From the NCBI GenBank assembly GCA_004293445.1, contig RDYP01000011.1, positions 1-64,000 on the forward strand: a stretch of 64,000 bases of DNA, written 5' to 3'. Made by a program: the position numbers and the translations under genes. The notes below the pieces were generated by a model. It searched no databases, was not told the origin of the DNA, and saw nothing but the letters and a program-made list of their open reading frames with translations. Source of the DNA: Verrucomicrobiota bacterium. GTDB lineage: Bacteria; Verrucomicrobiota; Verrucomicrobiia; Verrucomicrobiales; Akkermansiaceae. Positions 38,174-47,214 of the stretch are shown here, one piece after another (positions within the stretch are counted from its first letter, which is position 1; each line of letters opens with the position of its first letter).

Positions 38174-38183
38174 GTCCTGTGGA

Positions 38184-39005
38184 TCAGGGTTTCTGGCATT
38201 TCGGGCACCAGTAGGTGGAGCGCTGTCCCATGACCGCATGGCGGATCGGGGTGCCGCAGACCCGACAGGGCTCGTTTTTCCGTTCATAGACGAAGAGTCG
38301 TTGGCGAAAGTAGCCGGGCTGGCCGTCGGAGTGGAGGAAGTCGCGCAGGGTGGTGCCGCCTTGGTTGATGGAATCAGAAAGGACCTCCCGGATGGCGATG
38401 ACGAGTTTTCCGAGGCGGGGTTTTGAGAGCGAGCGGGCTTCGGCGTCGGGGCGGATGCGGGCGCGAAAAAGGGCTTCGCTGGCGTAGATGTTGCCAACGC
38501 CAACGACGACTTTGGGGTCCATGATGACCAGCTTGATGGCAGCGGAACGTGAGCTGCAGGCTGCTGCGAGATGTTTTGGGGTGAAGTCTTTTTCGAGGGG
38601 TTCGGGGCCGAGTTGGGCGAGCAGCGGGTGGAGGAGGGGATCGCCCTGTGGGATGTGGATGAGGAGGCCGAAGCGGCGGGGGTCGTGATAGCGGAGTTGG
38701 CGCCCGGAATCGAGGGTGATGGCGATGTGATCGTGTTTCTTGAAATCGGCTGCCGGGTCGGCGATGCGCAGGCTGCCGGACATGCCGAGGTGGACGATGA
38801 GGCTGCCGGAGCGCTCGAGGTCGAGAATGAGGTATTTCGCGCGTCGTCGCACGGCGGTGAAGCGGTTGCCGGCAAGGTCGTCGAGCGAGTCCGGTACGGG
38901 CAGCCGCAGTCCCCGATGGCGGACGATCACCTCGAGGACGGTTTTGCCGATCAGGTGGGGCTCGACGCCGCGGCGTGTGGTCTCGACTTCGGGCAGTTCG
39001 GGCAT
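38184..39005 (-). CDS. mutM: Formamidopyrimidine-DNA glycosylase (Fpg/MutM)
   Basis: A 273-residue DNA repair glycosylase/AP lyase that removes 8-oxoguanine. The mature N-terminus is MPELPEVETTRRGV, with catalytic Pro2 and Glu3. Lys57-type Lys is in FTAVRRRAKYLILD, and the H2TH region holds VGNIYASEALF. The C-terminal zinc finger has CRVC and CPKC around HAVMGQRSTYW. The ATG at 39005 is required for the Pro2 chemistry; the frame opens 11 codons further upstream. It is convergent with rsmE. Confidence 0.97.
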   Translation of the reverse strand: MPELPEVETTRRGVEPHLIGKTVLEVIVRHRGLRLPVPDSLDDLAGNRFTAVRRRAKYLILDLERSGSLIVHLGMSGSLRIADPAADFKKHDHIAITLDSGRQLRYHDPRRFGLLIHIPQGDPLLHPLLAQLGPEPLEKDFTPKHLAAACSSRSAAIKLVIMDPKVVVGVGNIYASEALFRARIRPDAEARSLSKPRLGKLVIAIREVLSDSINQGGTTLRDFLHSDGQPGYFRQRLFVYERKNEPCRVCGTPIRHAVMGQRSTYWCPKCQKP

Positions 39006-39072
39006 GGCGTTGCGGTGGGGGCTTGCGCTCTGCGCCAATTCGCGGGCGTGGAATGGCCTGTGGTGGCTGAAC

Positions 39073-40041
39073 TTAATCGCGGGTGTTGCTTGTGGTCATG
39101 CCCTCGAAGAGACGTGGCAGGTCGGGCAGATCCGAAGCGCTGCGCGCGGGTTGGCTCGCAAGGATGGTCGAATTCCGGACCAAAAAGGCACCGGGCATTT
39201 GCAGGCCATCGCCCGCGAGGTGGCCGACACCGCAGCCCTTGAAAACGGCGATGGCTCCGCGGAGCCAGACACGGGGTCCGAAGAGTTCGAGAAAGCCTCC
39301 CTTGCCGAGGCCGAAGGAGCGGTAAAGTTCACACATCGGGTCGGCGATGCGGGCGACTCCGCTGCGTTGTCCGAGGTAGTGGGTTTCCCGACCTTTTTGC
39401 AGCATGTGAACGAGGACCAGTCGCGCGTTGTGGAGATCGGCCTGTTTTTGTAGATCCTGAAGGTGGCGGAGAATTTGGCGGGTGAAGGTGCAACCGAAGT
39501 GGCGCAAGAAGACGAGCGCGAGAGCTTGCTCGGCGGAGGCTTCGGCGAGGGTTTCGCCCGACGAAAGCCGGTAACTTTCGCTGGCTTCGGCGATGGTGAG
39601 AGGGGCATCCCGTGTGGGGGGGCGTCCGACGTGGGCCTGGACCGTGGTCCAGAGGATGGAGGCGAGTGGGAACCACCAGATGAAATCATCGACGAAGGCG
39701 AGCCAGAGGGCCTTGGTGGGAAGTTCGTTGGTGAAGATCGAGGAGAGGAGGAGCACGATCACCAAACTGGCTTTTGCGAAGCCGAGGAGGACGACGGGCC
39801 AGTGGCGGATCGGATCCCGGGCCGAAATCATGAAACCGATCCCGAAAAGCGCGGAGAGCAGTCCGGCGGCGCGCCAAAGAACGGGGTGGTTCGGGCGATG
39901 GATGCCGATCCAGTCGAAGCAGGCGTGGGGCCAGGCGAAGGCGGCGATGGCAAAGAACAGATGGTAGGCTCCGGCGAGGAACAGGATGCGGGGCATCCAG
40001 GCGGGGACCTTGCAGGCCTGTCCTTGGCAGTCGAATGGCAT
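39073..40041 (-). CDS. Membrane protein with C-terminal peroxiredoxin-like (AhpC/TSA, SelL-type) domain
   Basis: A 322-residue fusion. Residues about 16-135 hold four hydrophobic helices. Residues about 150-320 form a thioredoxin-fold AhpC/TSA-like domain with the active-site block ALALVFLRHFGCTFTRQ and later DPMCELYRSFGLGKGG. The block resembles SelL/PRXL2 redox proteins, in which two Cys/Sec residues are separated by two residues; here only the first Cys remains (CTFT). A redox role at the membrane is inferred. An alternative ATG lies at 39996. Confidence 0.78.
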   Translation of the reverse strand: MPFDCQGQACKVPAWMPRILFLAGAYHLFFAIAAFAWPHACFDWIGIHRPNHPVLWRAAGLLSALFGIGFMISARDPIRHWPVVLLGFAKASLVIVLLLSSIFTNELPTKALWLAFVDDFIWWFPLASILWTTVQAHVGRPPTRDAPLTIAEASESYRLSSGETLAEASAEQALALVFLRHFGCTFTRQILRHLQDLQKQADLHNARLVLVHMLQKGRETHYLGQRSGVARIADPMCELYRSFGLGKGGFLELFGPRVWLRGAIAVFKGCGVGHLAGDGLQMPGAFLVRNSTILASQPARSASDLPDLPRLFEGMTTSNTRD

Positions 40042-40160
40042 GGCGGAGCCTAGCGGTCATTCTTGATCCCGCAAGGGGGGATGATGCTGGGGTTTGGTCC
40101 CGGTGTGGATGAAGCGGGCCTCCCTTGACCGTCCGCGCCGCTTCGGTCCATGGTGTCGCC

Positions 40161-41129
40161 ATGCGCATTTTGACCGGTCTGCAACCCAGCGGAAAGCTCC
40201 ACGTCGGGAATTACTTCGGGGCGATGGAGCCTGCGGTGCGCCTGCAGGAGGAGGGTGAAGCATTTTATTTCATCGCGAACTACCATGCGATGACCACGGT
40301 GAAGAATCCGCTGGAACTGCGGGCTTTCACTCGAGAATTGGCGGTGGATTTCCTCGCCTGCGGGCTGGATCCGGAACGAGCGGTTTTTTTCCTGCAGAGC
40401 GCGGTGCCGGAGGTCAACGAGTTGGCTTGGATTCTCTCTACGGTTTGCCCGGTGAGTCAGTTGGAGAAGGCGCACTCGTACAAGGACAAGATCGCGCATG
40501 GGTTTTCGCCGAGTCACGGGCTCTTCGCCTATCCGGTGCTGATGGCGGCGGATATCCTGCTCTACGATTCCCGTCTGGTGCCGGTGGGCAAGGATCAGAA
40601 GCAGCACTTGGAGATCACGCGAGATTTGGCGGGAAAGATCAACGAGGCCTTCGGCGAAGGGACCTTGGTGGTGCCGGAACCGATGATTCGCGATGCCACC
40701 GCGGTGGTACCGGGTCTGGATGGTCAGAAGATGAGCAAGAGCTATGGCAATACCTTGCCTTTGTTTGCGACGCCGGATGAGGCGCGCAAGCTGATCATGA
40801 AGAAGCTGGTGACGGATGCGACGCCCTTGGAGGCGCCGAAGCCGCAGGAGAATTCCACCTTGTTGTCGCTGTATCGTTTGATGGCGGGCGAGGTCGAGGT
40901 GGCGGCGATGGAAGCGGATTACGAGCGGGGCGGGGTGGGTTATGGAGATTTCAAGAAGCGGCTTTTGGAGGCTTACTTGGGGTATTTCGAGCCGATGCGA
41001 TTGCGCCGTGACGAGTTGCTGGCGGATCCGGGGTATGTCGATGCGGTATTGGCCCGGGGTGCGGAGAAGGCACGTGCGGCCGCAGCGCCGGTGCTCGACC
41101 GCGTGCGCCGTGCGGTAGGGCTCGCCTAG
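40161..41129 (+). CDS. trpS: Tryptophanyl-tRNA synthetase
   Basis: A 322-residue class I aminoacyl-tRNA synthetase charging tRNA-Trp. The HIGH-type motif is GKLHVGNYFGA, and the KMSKS motif is exact (GQKMSKSYGNTL). Further family stretches are AHSYKDKIAHG, YPVLMAADILLYDSRLVPVGKDQKQH and the C-terminal RLRRDELLADPGYVD. The ATG at 40161 gives the family length. It is divergent from the membrane peroxiredoxin-like gene. Confidence 0.97.
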   Translation: MRILTGLQPSGKLHVGNYFGAMEPAVRLQEEGEAFYFIANYHAMTTVKNPLELRAFTRELAVDFLACGLDPERAVFFLQSAVPEVNELAWILSTVCPVSQLEKAHSYKDKIAHGFSPSHGLFAYPVLMAADILLYDSRLVPVGKDQKQHLEITRDLAGKINEAFGEGTLVVPEPMIRDATAVVPGLDGQKMSKSYGNTLPLFATPDEARKLIMKKLVTDATPLEAPKPQENSTLLSLYRLMAGEVEVAAMEADYERGGVGYGDFKKRLLEAYLGYFEPMRLRRDELLADPGYVDAVLARGAEKARAAAAPVLDRVRRAVGLA

Positions 41130-41177
41130 CGTGCCGGTGCATCGGGCGCCGAAATTTTTGTTTTGCCAAATGTCGGT

Positions 41178-41236
41178 GGAGGGGCAAAGTCCCTCCCGTC
41201 CGTTGGACGTTGACGGTCGCGAAGGTTGCGGCCGTC
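41178..41236 (+). promoter_or_regulatory. Two tandem hairpins in the yebC leader
   Basis: In the 264-bp region between trpS and the YebC gene, a 6-bp stem with 7-nt loop (41178-41196) is followed by a 9-bp stem with a 7-nt loop at 41212-41236 (GACGGTCGC pairing with GCGGCCGTC, one wobble). Neither is followed by a T-run, so they are not ordinary terminators. They may shape a structured 5' leader of the YebC gene or be a processing site. Confidence 0.45.
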
Positions 41237-41393
41237 TCCGGGTCTGAAATTTCTGCCGCGACCGTTTGGGTATTTGGTGGGCTTTCGGATCACCGGTCAC
41301 GACGTCCCCCTCATTTTCCCGGGTTTGTCGTCATGGGTATGTCCTGTGACACGACACCACCTCTCTTTCTCCCTTTTTCTCTTCCGAGCGCGC

Positions 41394-42146
41394 ATGGCGG
41401 GTCACAACAAGTGGTCGAAGGTCAAGCACATCAAGGCACGGGTCGATGTGATCCGCGGTCGGGTGTTCAGCAAGTGCGCGCATGAGATCGCCCTGGCAGC
41501 TCGTGCCGGCGGTGGAGACATCGGGATGAATGCCCGCCTCCGCAGTGCGGTGGAGCATGCCAAGTCGGTATCGATGCCGAAGGAGAACATCGAGCGTGCG
41601 ATCAAAAAGGGGCTTGGTGAATTGGGGGGAGAGGCGATTCAGGAGGTCACATACGAAGGCTATGGTCCGGCGGGTGTCGCCTTTTTGATAGAAATGGCCA
41701 CGGACAACCTGAATCGAAGCGCTGCGGACACGCGGACGATTTTTTCCCGCAATGGCGGCAGCGTCGCGACCCCTGGCAGTGTGGCCTATCAATTTGATCG
41801 CAAGGGGGAAATCCGCATCGCTGCGGGTGGAGTCGAGGAAGATCGGGTGATGGAGGCTGCCATTCTTGCGGGTGCGGACGATGTTCAGGATGACGGGGAA
41901 GAGCGCTTGGTGTTCGCCCCGCCGACGGAACTGGCGGCGGTAGCGGGGGAGTTGCGGACCGGGGGATTTTCCGTTGTTTCCGAGAAGTTGGTTTTCGTTC
42001 CGCGGAATCCAGCGCTGGTATCGGACCCCGAATTGGCGCGGCAGGTAATGAAACTTTATGACCTGCTGGATGGCTACGACGACACCTTGAACGTTTTCAC
42101 CAATTTTGAAGTGGCCGACGAAGTTCTCGCGGCTCTGGACGACTGA
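41394..42146 (+). CDS. yebC: YebC/PmpR-family DNA-binding regulator
   Basis: A 250-residue protein of the YebC/PmpR family. The N-terminal MAGHNKWSKVKHIKARVD is diagnostic, followed by KENIERAIKKGLG, YEGYGPAGVAFLIE, NGGSVATPGSVAYQFDRKG and the acidic C-terminus LLDGYDDTLNVFTNFEV. Members act as transcriptional regulators, and some as translation factors that help at polyproline stalls. The ATG at 41394 fits the family exactly. Confidence 0.96.
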   Translation: MAGHNKWSKVKHIKARVDVIRGRVFSKCAHEIALAARAGGGDIGMNARLRSAVEHAKSVSMPKENIERAIKKGLGELGGEAIQEVTYEGYGPAGVAFLIEMATDNLNRSAADTRTIFSRNGGSVATPGSVAYQFDRKGEIRIAAGGVEEDRVMEAAILAGADDVQDDGEERLVFAPPTELAAVAGELRTGGFSVVSEKLVFVPRNPALVSDPELARQVMKLYDLLDGYDDTLNVFTNFEVADEVLAALDD

Positions 42147-42149
42147 TCC

Positions 42150-42175
42150 GCCGGGTTTTTCCGGCATGCCTTTTT
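42150..42175 (+). terminator. Weak hairpin with T-run between yebC and rho
   Basis: A 5-bp stem, GCCGG / CCGGC with a GTTTTT loop, is followed after five bases by five T residues, just after the YebC stop. The stem is short, so this may only attenuate or be accidental. Confidence 0.35.
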
Positions 42176-42181
42176 CTCTGA

Positions 42182-44017
42182 ATGAGCGAACCCAACAACC
42201 AGGAAACCGCCGACCGCGAAGTGGCGGCTGACGCCTCCGCCGCCGCCAAGCCTTCCGCTCGCAAGGCGGCGAAAAAGGCTGCAAAGAAGGCCGCGGTCAA
42301 AAAGACCGCCGTCAAGAAGGTGGCCCGCAAGACTGCCAAGTCGGCCGCGTCCGATCCCTTGCCGGATCCTCCGGTGTCGATTCAGGCCGAGGCCGCCGGG
42401 CCCGCGCCGAAGGCGCGGAAGGTGGCGAGGAAAAAGGTCGCGGCGACCGAGCCTGCGGTGGCGGACTTGCCTGCAGTGGTCGAGGCGAGGTCGGCACCGG
42501 AGTCGTTCGTTTCGTCCGATTCTGCGGAGCAGCGTCCGATTTCCTTCGGCAGGGTTCCGGGTGGAGGTCCGGTCCAGTCCCGGGAGGATCGCGAGCCGCG
42601 GGAGGCTCAGCATCAGGGTGGGCATGGCCCGCAAGGTGAGGCTGTGACGGGCGAACGCAGCGACGCCAATCGGGAGCGTCGGAAGCGTCGTCGCAAGCGC
42701 CGCCGCGAGCGGGACCGCGAAGGTCGTGGTGGAGAGCCACAGGGCGAACGTCAGGGAAATCATTCGGAGCGCGGGTCGCAGGGTCGTTCGTTTTCCGACC
42801 GGCAGGAAAGACCGGACCGGCAGGACCGGCAGCCGAGGGATCGGCATTCTCGAGATCGTGCCCAAGAAGAGGGCTTCGAGCGGCCGGTTTCGTTCAGTGG
42901 TCCCCGGGTAGAGGTGAATGGGATGCTGGAACTGGCGCCGAAGGGTTTTGGATTCCTGCGGGTGCCGGGGAAGAATTTCGAGCAGGCTCGCGATGATGTT
43001 TTCGTTTCTCCGGAAATGGTTCGCCGTCACGGGCTCCGTCCCGGAGTTTGGATTCATGGCGTGGCGCAGGAGGGTTCTCGCGGTCAGCAATTGGTCGAGC
43101 TTTCGAGTATCAACGATTTGACGCCCGAGCAGGCGAAGAAGCTGCCGTCCTTCGATGAATTGAAAGCGGTCAATCCGTCCAAACGGATCAGTCTGGAGAC
43201 GGTGCCTGAGCGATTCACCACTCGGGTTTTGGATTTGATGGCTCCGGTCGGGCGCGGACAGCGGGGTTTGATTGTTTCGCCGCCGCGTTCGGGCAAGACG
43301 ACCTTGCTACTGCATATCGCCGAGGCGGTCCGCGAGTTGCATGACGAGTCCTTGCACTTGATGGTCTTGCTGGTGGATGAGCGCCCGGAGGAAGTGACCG
43401 AGTTCCGGCGCACCCTTCCCGGTGCGGAGATTTACGCCAGTTCGAACGACGAGGGTGCTCGGAGTCATTGCCGAATCGCGGAGCTTTGCATCGAGCGTGC
43501 CAAGCGTTTGGTGGAGTCGGGCAAGCATGTCTTTCTCCTGATGGACTCCATCACCCGTCTGGCTCGCGCCTACAACAGTGGTTCGGGTCCGCGCGATCGT
43601 GGTCGAGGCATCGGAACAGGCGGTGTGATGGTCGGCGCGCTTGAGGTGCCTCGCCGTCTTTTCGCCGCGGCCCGGAACACGCGTGAGGCGGGTTCGCTGA
43701 CGATTCTGGCGACGGCCTTGATCCAGACCAACAGTAGGGCGGACGAGGCGATCTATCAGGAGTTCAAGGGCACGGGGAACATGGAGTTAGTTCTCGATCG
43801 GAAGATTGCTGAAAATTACATCTATCCTGCGGTGGACATTTTCAAGTCGGGTACCCGGCGGGAGGAATTGCTGCTGCCCGAGCACATGCTGCACAAGATC
43901 CACCTGATCCGCCGCGGGCTTTCGGGGCATCGGCCAGTGGAAGCGATGGAGCGCCTGTTGTTTTTCCTCAAGCGTTTCCCGAACAACCCGCAGATGCTTT
44001 TGGAGATCAAGGGCTGA
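42182..44017 (+). CDS. rho: Transcription termination factor Rho with long basic N-terminal extension
   Basis: A 611-residue RNA helicase. Residues 1-235 are low-complexity: first Lys/Ala-rich (RKAAKKAAKKAAVKKTAVKK), then Arg/Gly/Gln-rich with repeated DRQDRQ/RDR motifs. The remainder is standard Rho. The RNA-binding fold has LELAPKGFGFLRVPGKNFEQ, Walker A is SPPRSGKTTLL, the Walker B region is LLVDERPEEV, and the Q-loop/R-loop side is RGIGTGGVMVGALEVPRRLF. The catalytic core is complete. Similar IDR extensions occur in Bacteroidetes and Actinobacteria. Confidence 0.96.
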   Translation: MSEPNNQETADREVAADASAAAKPSARKAAKKAAKKAAVKKTAVKKVARKTAKSAASDPLPDPPVSIQAEAAGPAPKARKVARKKVAATEPAVADLPAVVEARSAPESFVSSDSAEQRPISFGRVPGGGPVQSREDREPREAQHQGGHGPQGEAVTGERSDANRERRKRRRKRRRERDREGRGGEPQGERQGNHSERGSQGRSFSDRQERPDRQDRQPRDRHSRDRAQEEGFERPVSFSGPRVEVNGMLELAPKGFGFLRVPGKNFEQARDDVFVSPEMVRRHGLRPGVWIHGVAQEGSRGQQLVELSSINDLTPEQAKKLPSFDELKAVNPSKRISLETVPERFTTRVLDLMAPVGRGQRGLIVSPPRSGKTTLLLHIAEAVRELHDESLHLMVLLVDERPEEVTEFRRTLPGAEIYASSNDEGARSHCRIAELCIERAKRLVESGKHVFLLMDSITRLARAYNSGSGPRDRGRGIGTGGVMVGALEVPRRLFAAARNTREAGSLTILATALIQTNSRADEAIYQEFKGTGNMELVLDRKIAENYIYPAVDIFKSGTRREELLLPEHMLHKIHLIRRGLSGHRPVEAMERLLFFLKRFPNNPQMLLEIKG

Positions 44018-44041
44018 GTCTTTCTCTCGTTCGGTCCGGCA

Positions 44042-44836
44042 TCATTTGCCGAGACCGGCCGGGAAGACGACGTTCAGGAGCAGGGTGAGGAAGAAGTTCA
44101 CAATGAGAATGGCGAGTGCGGAGTAGACCATGGCGCGAGTGGTCGCGAGGCCCACGCCGACCGCTCCGTTGCTGGCGCGCATGCCTTGGTGGCACGAGAT
44201 GCCAACGATGAGCAGGCCGAAGACGCCGCCCTTGATGAGGGCGATCGCGATGTCGGTGAGGTCGGTGTATTTCCCCATCTGGTCCATCCAGTAAGCGGCG
44301 TTCACATTGAAGGGGCCGGTGCCGACGAGAACGGATGCGAGGATGCCGAGGGCGGCGGATTCCCCGATGAGCAGGGGCATGGCGACCAGCATGGCGAGTA
44401 CCCGTGGGGTGACGAGGTAGTCGACCGGGTGGACGCCCATCGAGCGGAGGGCGTCGATTTGTTCGGTCACCTTCATGGTGCCGATTTCGGCAGCCATCGC
44501 GGCACCGACGCGGCCTGCGAGCATGAGGGCGGTGATCGAGGGACCGAGTTCGCGCAGCATGGCGACGCTGACGAGGGCGCCGGCTCCGGTTTCCATATTC
44601 AGGGTGCTGAACTGGAATAGCGACTGGGCGGCAAGAACGGCACCGGTGAAAGCGCCGGTGACCATGACGACGGGCTGGGAGCGATGCCCGATCTCGACAA
44701 TTTGTTCCAGGACCATGCGCCAGCGGATTTTGCCGCGGGTGATGGAGCTGCGGATCTGCTCGATGAGCAGGGCGACTTCTCCGAGATACCGGAAGAAGCC
44801 TGCGATCGTAACGCCGAGGAGTTTCGGAAAGTCCAC
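44042..44836 (-). CDS. mlaE: MlaE-type ABC transporter permease
   Basis: A 264-residue inner-membrane permease of the MlaE/YrbE family. Five or six hydrophobic helices are visible. Family sequences include FTGAVLAAQSLFQF, LREL-GPSITALMLAGRVGAAMAAEIGTM, and QIDALRSMGVHPVDYLVTPRVLAMLVAMPLL. These permeases move phospholipids between the outer and inner membranes. The ATPase (MlaF), MCE protein (MlaD) and other Mla parts are not adjacent, so the gene is isolated here. It is convergent with rho. Confidence 0.93.
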   Translation of the reverse strand: MDFPKLLGVTIAGFFRYLGEVALLIEQIRSSITRGKIRWRMVLEQIVEIGHRSQPVVMVTGAFTGAVLAAQSLFQFSTLNMETGAGALVSVAMLRELGPSITALMLAGRVGAAMAAEIGTMKVTEQIDALRSMGVHPVDYLVTPRVLAMLVAMPLLIGESAALGILASVLVGTGPFNVNAAYWMDQMGKYTDLTDIAIALIKGGVFGLLIVGISCHQGMRASNGAVGVGLATTRAMVYSALAILIVNFFLTLLLNVVFPAGLGK

Positions 44837-45114
44837 GTGCGAAGGCTAGGTGTCGCTGGGTTGCTTGGCCAGCGCGACGGTGTTTCTGTTAGCGCGCGGG
44901 GCCGTGGATTTCGAATTCGGTCAGGAATCCGTGGTGTGGGCTCCAGTCGTCGAGCCTGCTGTGGCGGTCGGTAAAGACCGGGGGCCGCTGAAGCTCTTCA
45001 GGGACCGGCAGCAGGGAGCGGCGGTGCTGGTGAGGAAAGGTGTCATGGTGTTTTGGCGCTGGTGAATGAACGGTCAGGCCGTGACGGCTGGAAGCGCGCA
45101 AGGCGCGGCATCGG

Positions 45115-47109
45115 TCAATCGGTGGTCGTCGGAGCGAAGACCAAAGCGGTGCGAGCTGGCGTGTAGATCGAGAGAGTGCCATCGGCTGCGACGGGGTATT
45201 CGATGGCGGGGTCGATGCGGGCGTGTCCGCCAAAGAGGGCGGCATCGGTATCGAGCACGAGCTGATAGCTGCCTCGGCCGCGGACGGGAAATTGGTAGTC
45301 CGGGATGGAGCGGTCGGTGGACAAGTTGAAGACGAGAACGACTTCGCCGCGTTGGGCGCAGAGCACTTGGTTGGCGGTATCGAGGTTCAGCAATTCGGCG
45401 GGCTCGTCGCCTGGTAGATTCTGTTCTTTGCCGAGGCTTAGCATGGCGCGGTCGAAGGCACCGAGCCATGGGTATTTCAGTGCGGGGTTGTCGGCCAGGG
45501 ACCATTGGCGGCGGCAATAGTGGTAGGACCAGTGGTTGCCCTCGCGGGGGAAGTCGAGCCATTCGGGATGGCCGAACTCGTTACCCATGAAATTCAGCCA
45601 GCCTTCGCCGCCGAGGCTGAAGGTGAGAAGGCGGATGATTTTGTGGAGGGCGATGCCGCGGTCGACGATCGGGTCGGGATCGTCCTTCCCCATGTGCCAG
45701 TACATTTTTTCGTCCATCAGCCAGAAGGCGAGGGTCTTGTCTCCGACGAGGGCCTGGTCGTGGCTCTCGGCGTAGGCGATGTTGGCCTCGCCACGGCGGC
45801 GGTTGCTCAGGGTGTTCCAGATTTGGCCGATGTCCCAGTCTTCGTCGCGGACGTGCTTGAGGAGCTTGATCCAGAAATCGGGGATGCCCATGGCGAGGCG
45901 CTGGGTGAAGCCGACGCCACCGTCCGCGATGGGGCGGCAGAGGCCGGGCATGCCGGACATGTCTTCGGCGATGAGGAGGGCACCGGGCTTGAGTTGGCGG
46001 GCGAGGGTGGTGGCGAGTTGGAGGTAGAGGATGGCGTCCTCATCGACGTCGGGGCCGAAGTATTTCGAGTAGTCGTCGAAGGACGCGCTGCCGCGGTGCC
46101 AGTAGAGCATGGAGGTCACGCCGTCGAAGCGGAAGCCGTCGAAGTGGAACTCCTCGATCCAGTGGCGGATGTTGGACAGCAGGAACTGGCGGACTTCGGG
46201 ACGACCGTAGTCGAAGCATTTGGAGTCCCATTGCGGATGGTCGCCGCGGGCGTCGGCGTGGAAGTAAAGATTGCCGGAGCCGTCGAGGTCGTTGAGGCCT
46301 TCGGCGATGTTCTTCACCGCATGGGAGTGAACGACGTCGAGGAGCACGGCGAGGCCGAGGCCGTGGGCGGTATCGACAAGGTATTTCAGGTCTTCCGGGC
46401 TGCCGAAGCGGGACGAAGGGGCAAAGAAGGAGGAGACGTGGTAGCCGAAGGAGCCGTAGTAGGGATGCTCTTGGACGGCCATCAATTGGACGACGTTGTA
46501 GCCGCCGGAAGCGATGCGGGGGAGGATGGTGTTGGCGAATTCGCGGTAGCTGTGGACGCGTCCTTCTTCGCCGGACATGCCGACGTGGGCTTCGTAGATG
46601 AAAGGGGTGTCGATGGAGGCGGGATCGAAGTCATGCCTCCAGTTGTAGCCTTCGGAAGGAGCCCAGACTTGGCCGGAGTAGTCGTGGCTTGCGGGGTCCT
46701 GAACGGCTCTTGGGATGCAGGCGGGGATGCGGTCGCGATGGGAGTCGTCGGCACCGTGGACATGGAGTTTCACCCGCTGGCCGTGGGCGAGGGTGTCGGG
46801 TGGCAGGCGCAATTGCCAGACGCCTCGTCCTGCGGGAGCGAGCGGGTGGCTGTCGCGGTTCCAGTGGTTGAAGTCTCCGATGAGAGAGACGGCCTTCGCT
46901 TTCGGCAGCCATTCGCGGATCATCCAGTAGCCATCGGGTTGGTGGTGGATGCCGGTGAGTTTGTGGCCGGAGGCGTAGGCGGCGAGGGACCCGTGGCGGG
47001 TTTCGATGTCCTTGCGGGTGGATTGGAAGCGCCGGATGCGGTGGGCGATGCTTTCGGCATGGGGTTCCAGCCAGGAGTCGTCGCGGACGAGTTGAGGGAT
47101 ATCGCTCAC
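45115..47109 (-). CDS. glgB: 1,4-alpha-glucan branching enzyme
   Basis: A 664-residue GH13 branching enzyme that makes alpha-1,6 branches in glycogen. The N-terminal CBM48-like domain covers about residues 60-145. The catalytic barrel has Asp329 (GFRFDGVTSMLYW, nucleophile), Glu382 (LIAEDMSG, acid/base) and Asp451 (ESHDQ). It is shorter than the E. coli enzyme because it lacks the extra N1 domain. It starts at GTG 47109. It lies 105 bp downstream of the opgH stop on the same strand; no other glycogen genes are in the window. Confidence 0.95.
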   Translation of the reverse strand: MSDIPQLVRDDSWLEPHAESIAHRIRRFQSTRKDIETRHGSLAAYASGHKLTGIHHQPDGYWMIREWLPKAKAVSLIGDFNHWNRDSHPLAPAGRGVWQLRLPPDTLAHGQRVKLHVHGADDSHRDRIPACIPRAVQDPASHDYSGQVWAPSEGYNWRHDFDPASIDTPFIYEAHVGMSGEEGRVHSYREFANTILPRIASGGYNVVQLMAVQEHPYYGSFGYHVSSFFAPSSRFGSPEDLKYLVDTAHGLGLAVLLDVVHSHAVKNIAEGLNDLDGSGNLYFHADARGDHPQWDSKCFDYGRPEVRQFLLSNIRHWIEEFHFDGFRFDGVTSMLYWHRGSASFDDYSKYFGPDVDEDAILYLQLATTLARQLKPGALLIAEDMSGMPGLCRPIADGGVGFTQRLAMGIPDFWIKLLKHVRDEDWDIGQIWNTLSNRRRGEANIAYAESHDQALVGDKTLAFWLMDEKMYWHMGKDDPDPIVDRGIALHKIIRLLTFSLGGEGWLNFMGNEFGHPEWLDFPREGNHWSYHYCRRQWSLADNPALKYPWLGAFDRAMLSLGKEQNLPGDEPAELLNLDTANQVLCAQRGEVVLVFNLSTDRSIPDYQFPVRGRGSYQLVLDTDAALFGGHARIDPAIEYPVAADGTLSIYTPARTALVFAPTTTD

Positions 47110-47214
47110 TGCGCGAAGATGAGCGGGGATCGTGCCAGAGGGAAGGCGGGAGTGCGCGTCAGCGTGGGCTGCGTCGTCCTTTGAATCGCCGATCCTTGAA
47201 AGCTGGTGGCCAAC

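Noticed and set aside
39073-40041. Selenocysteine at the redox site of the membrane peroxiredoxin-like protein
   Set aside because: The site is an ordinary Cys codon followed by Thr-Phe-Thr; no in-frame TGA is present there.
45505-47184. A 559-codon plus-strand ORF opposite glgB
   Set aside because: Shadow of glgB; the branching-enzyme catalytic residues are on the minus strand.
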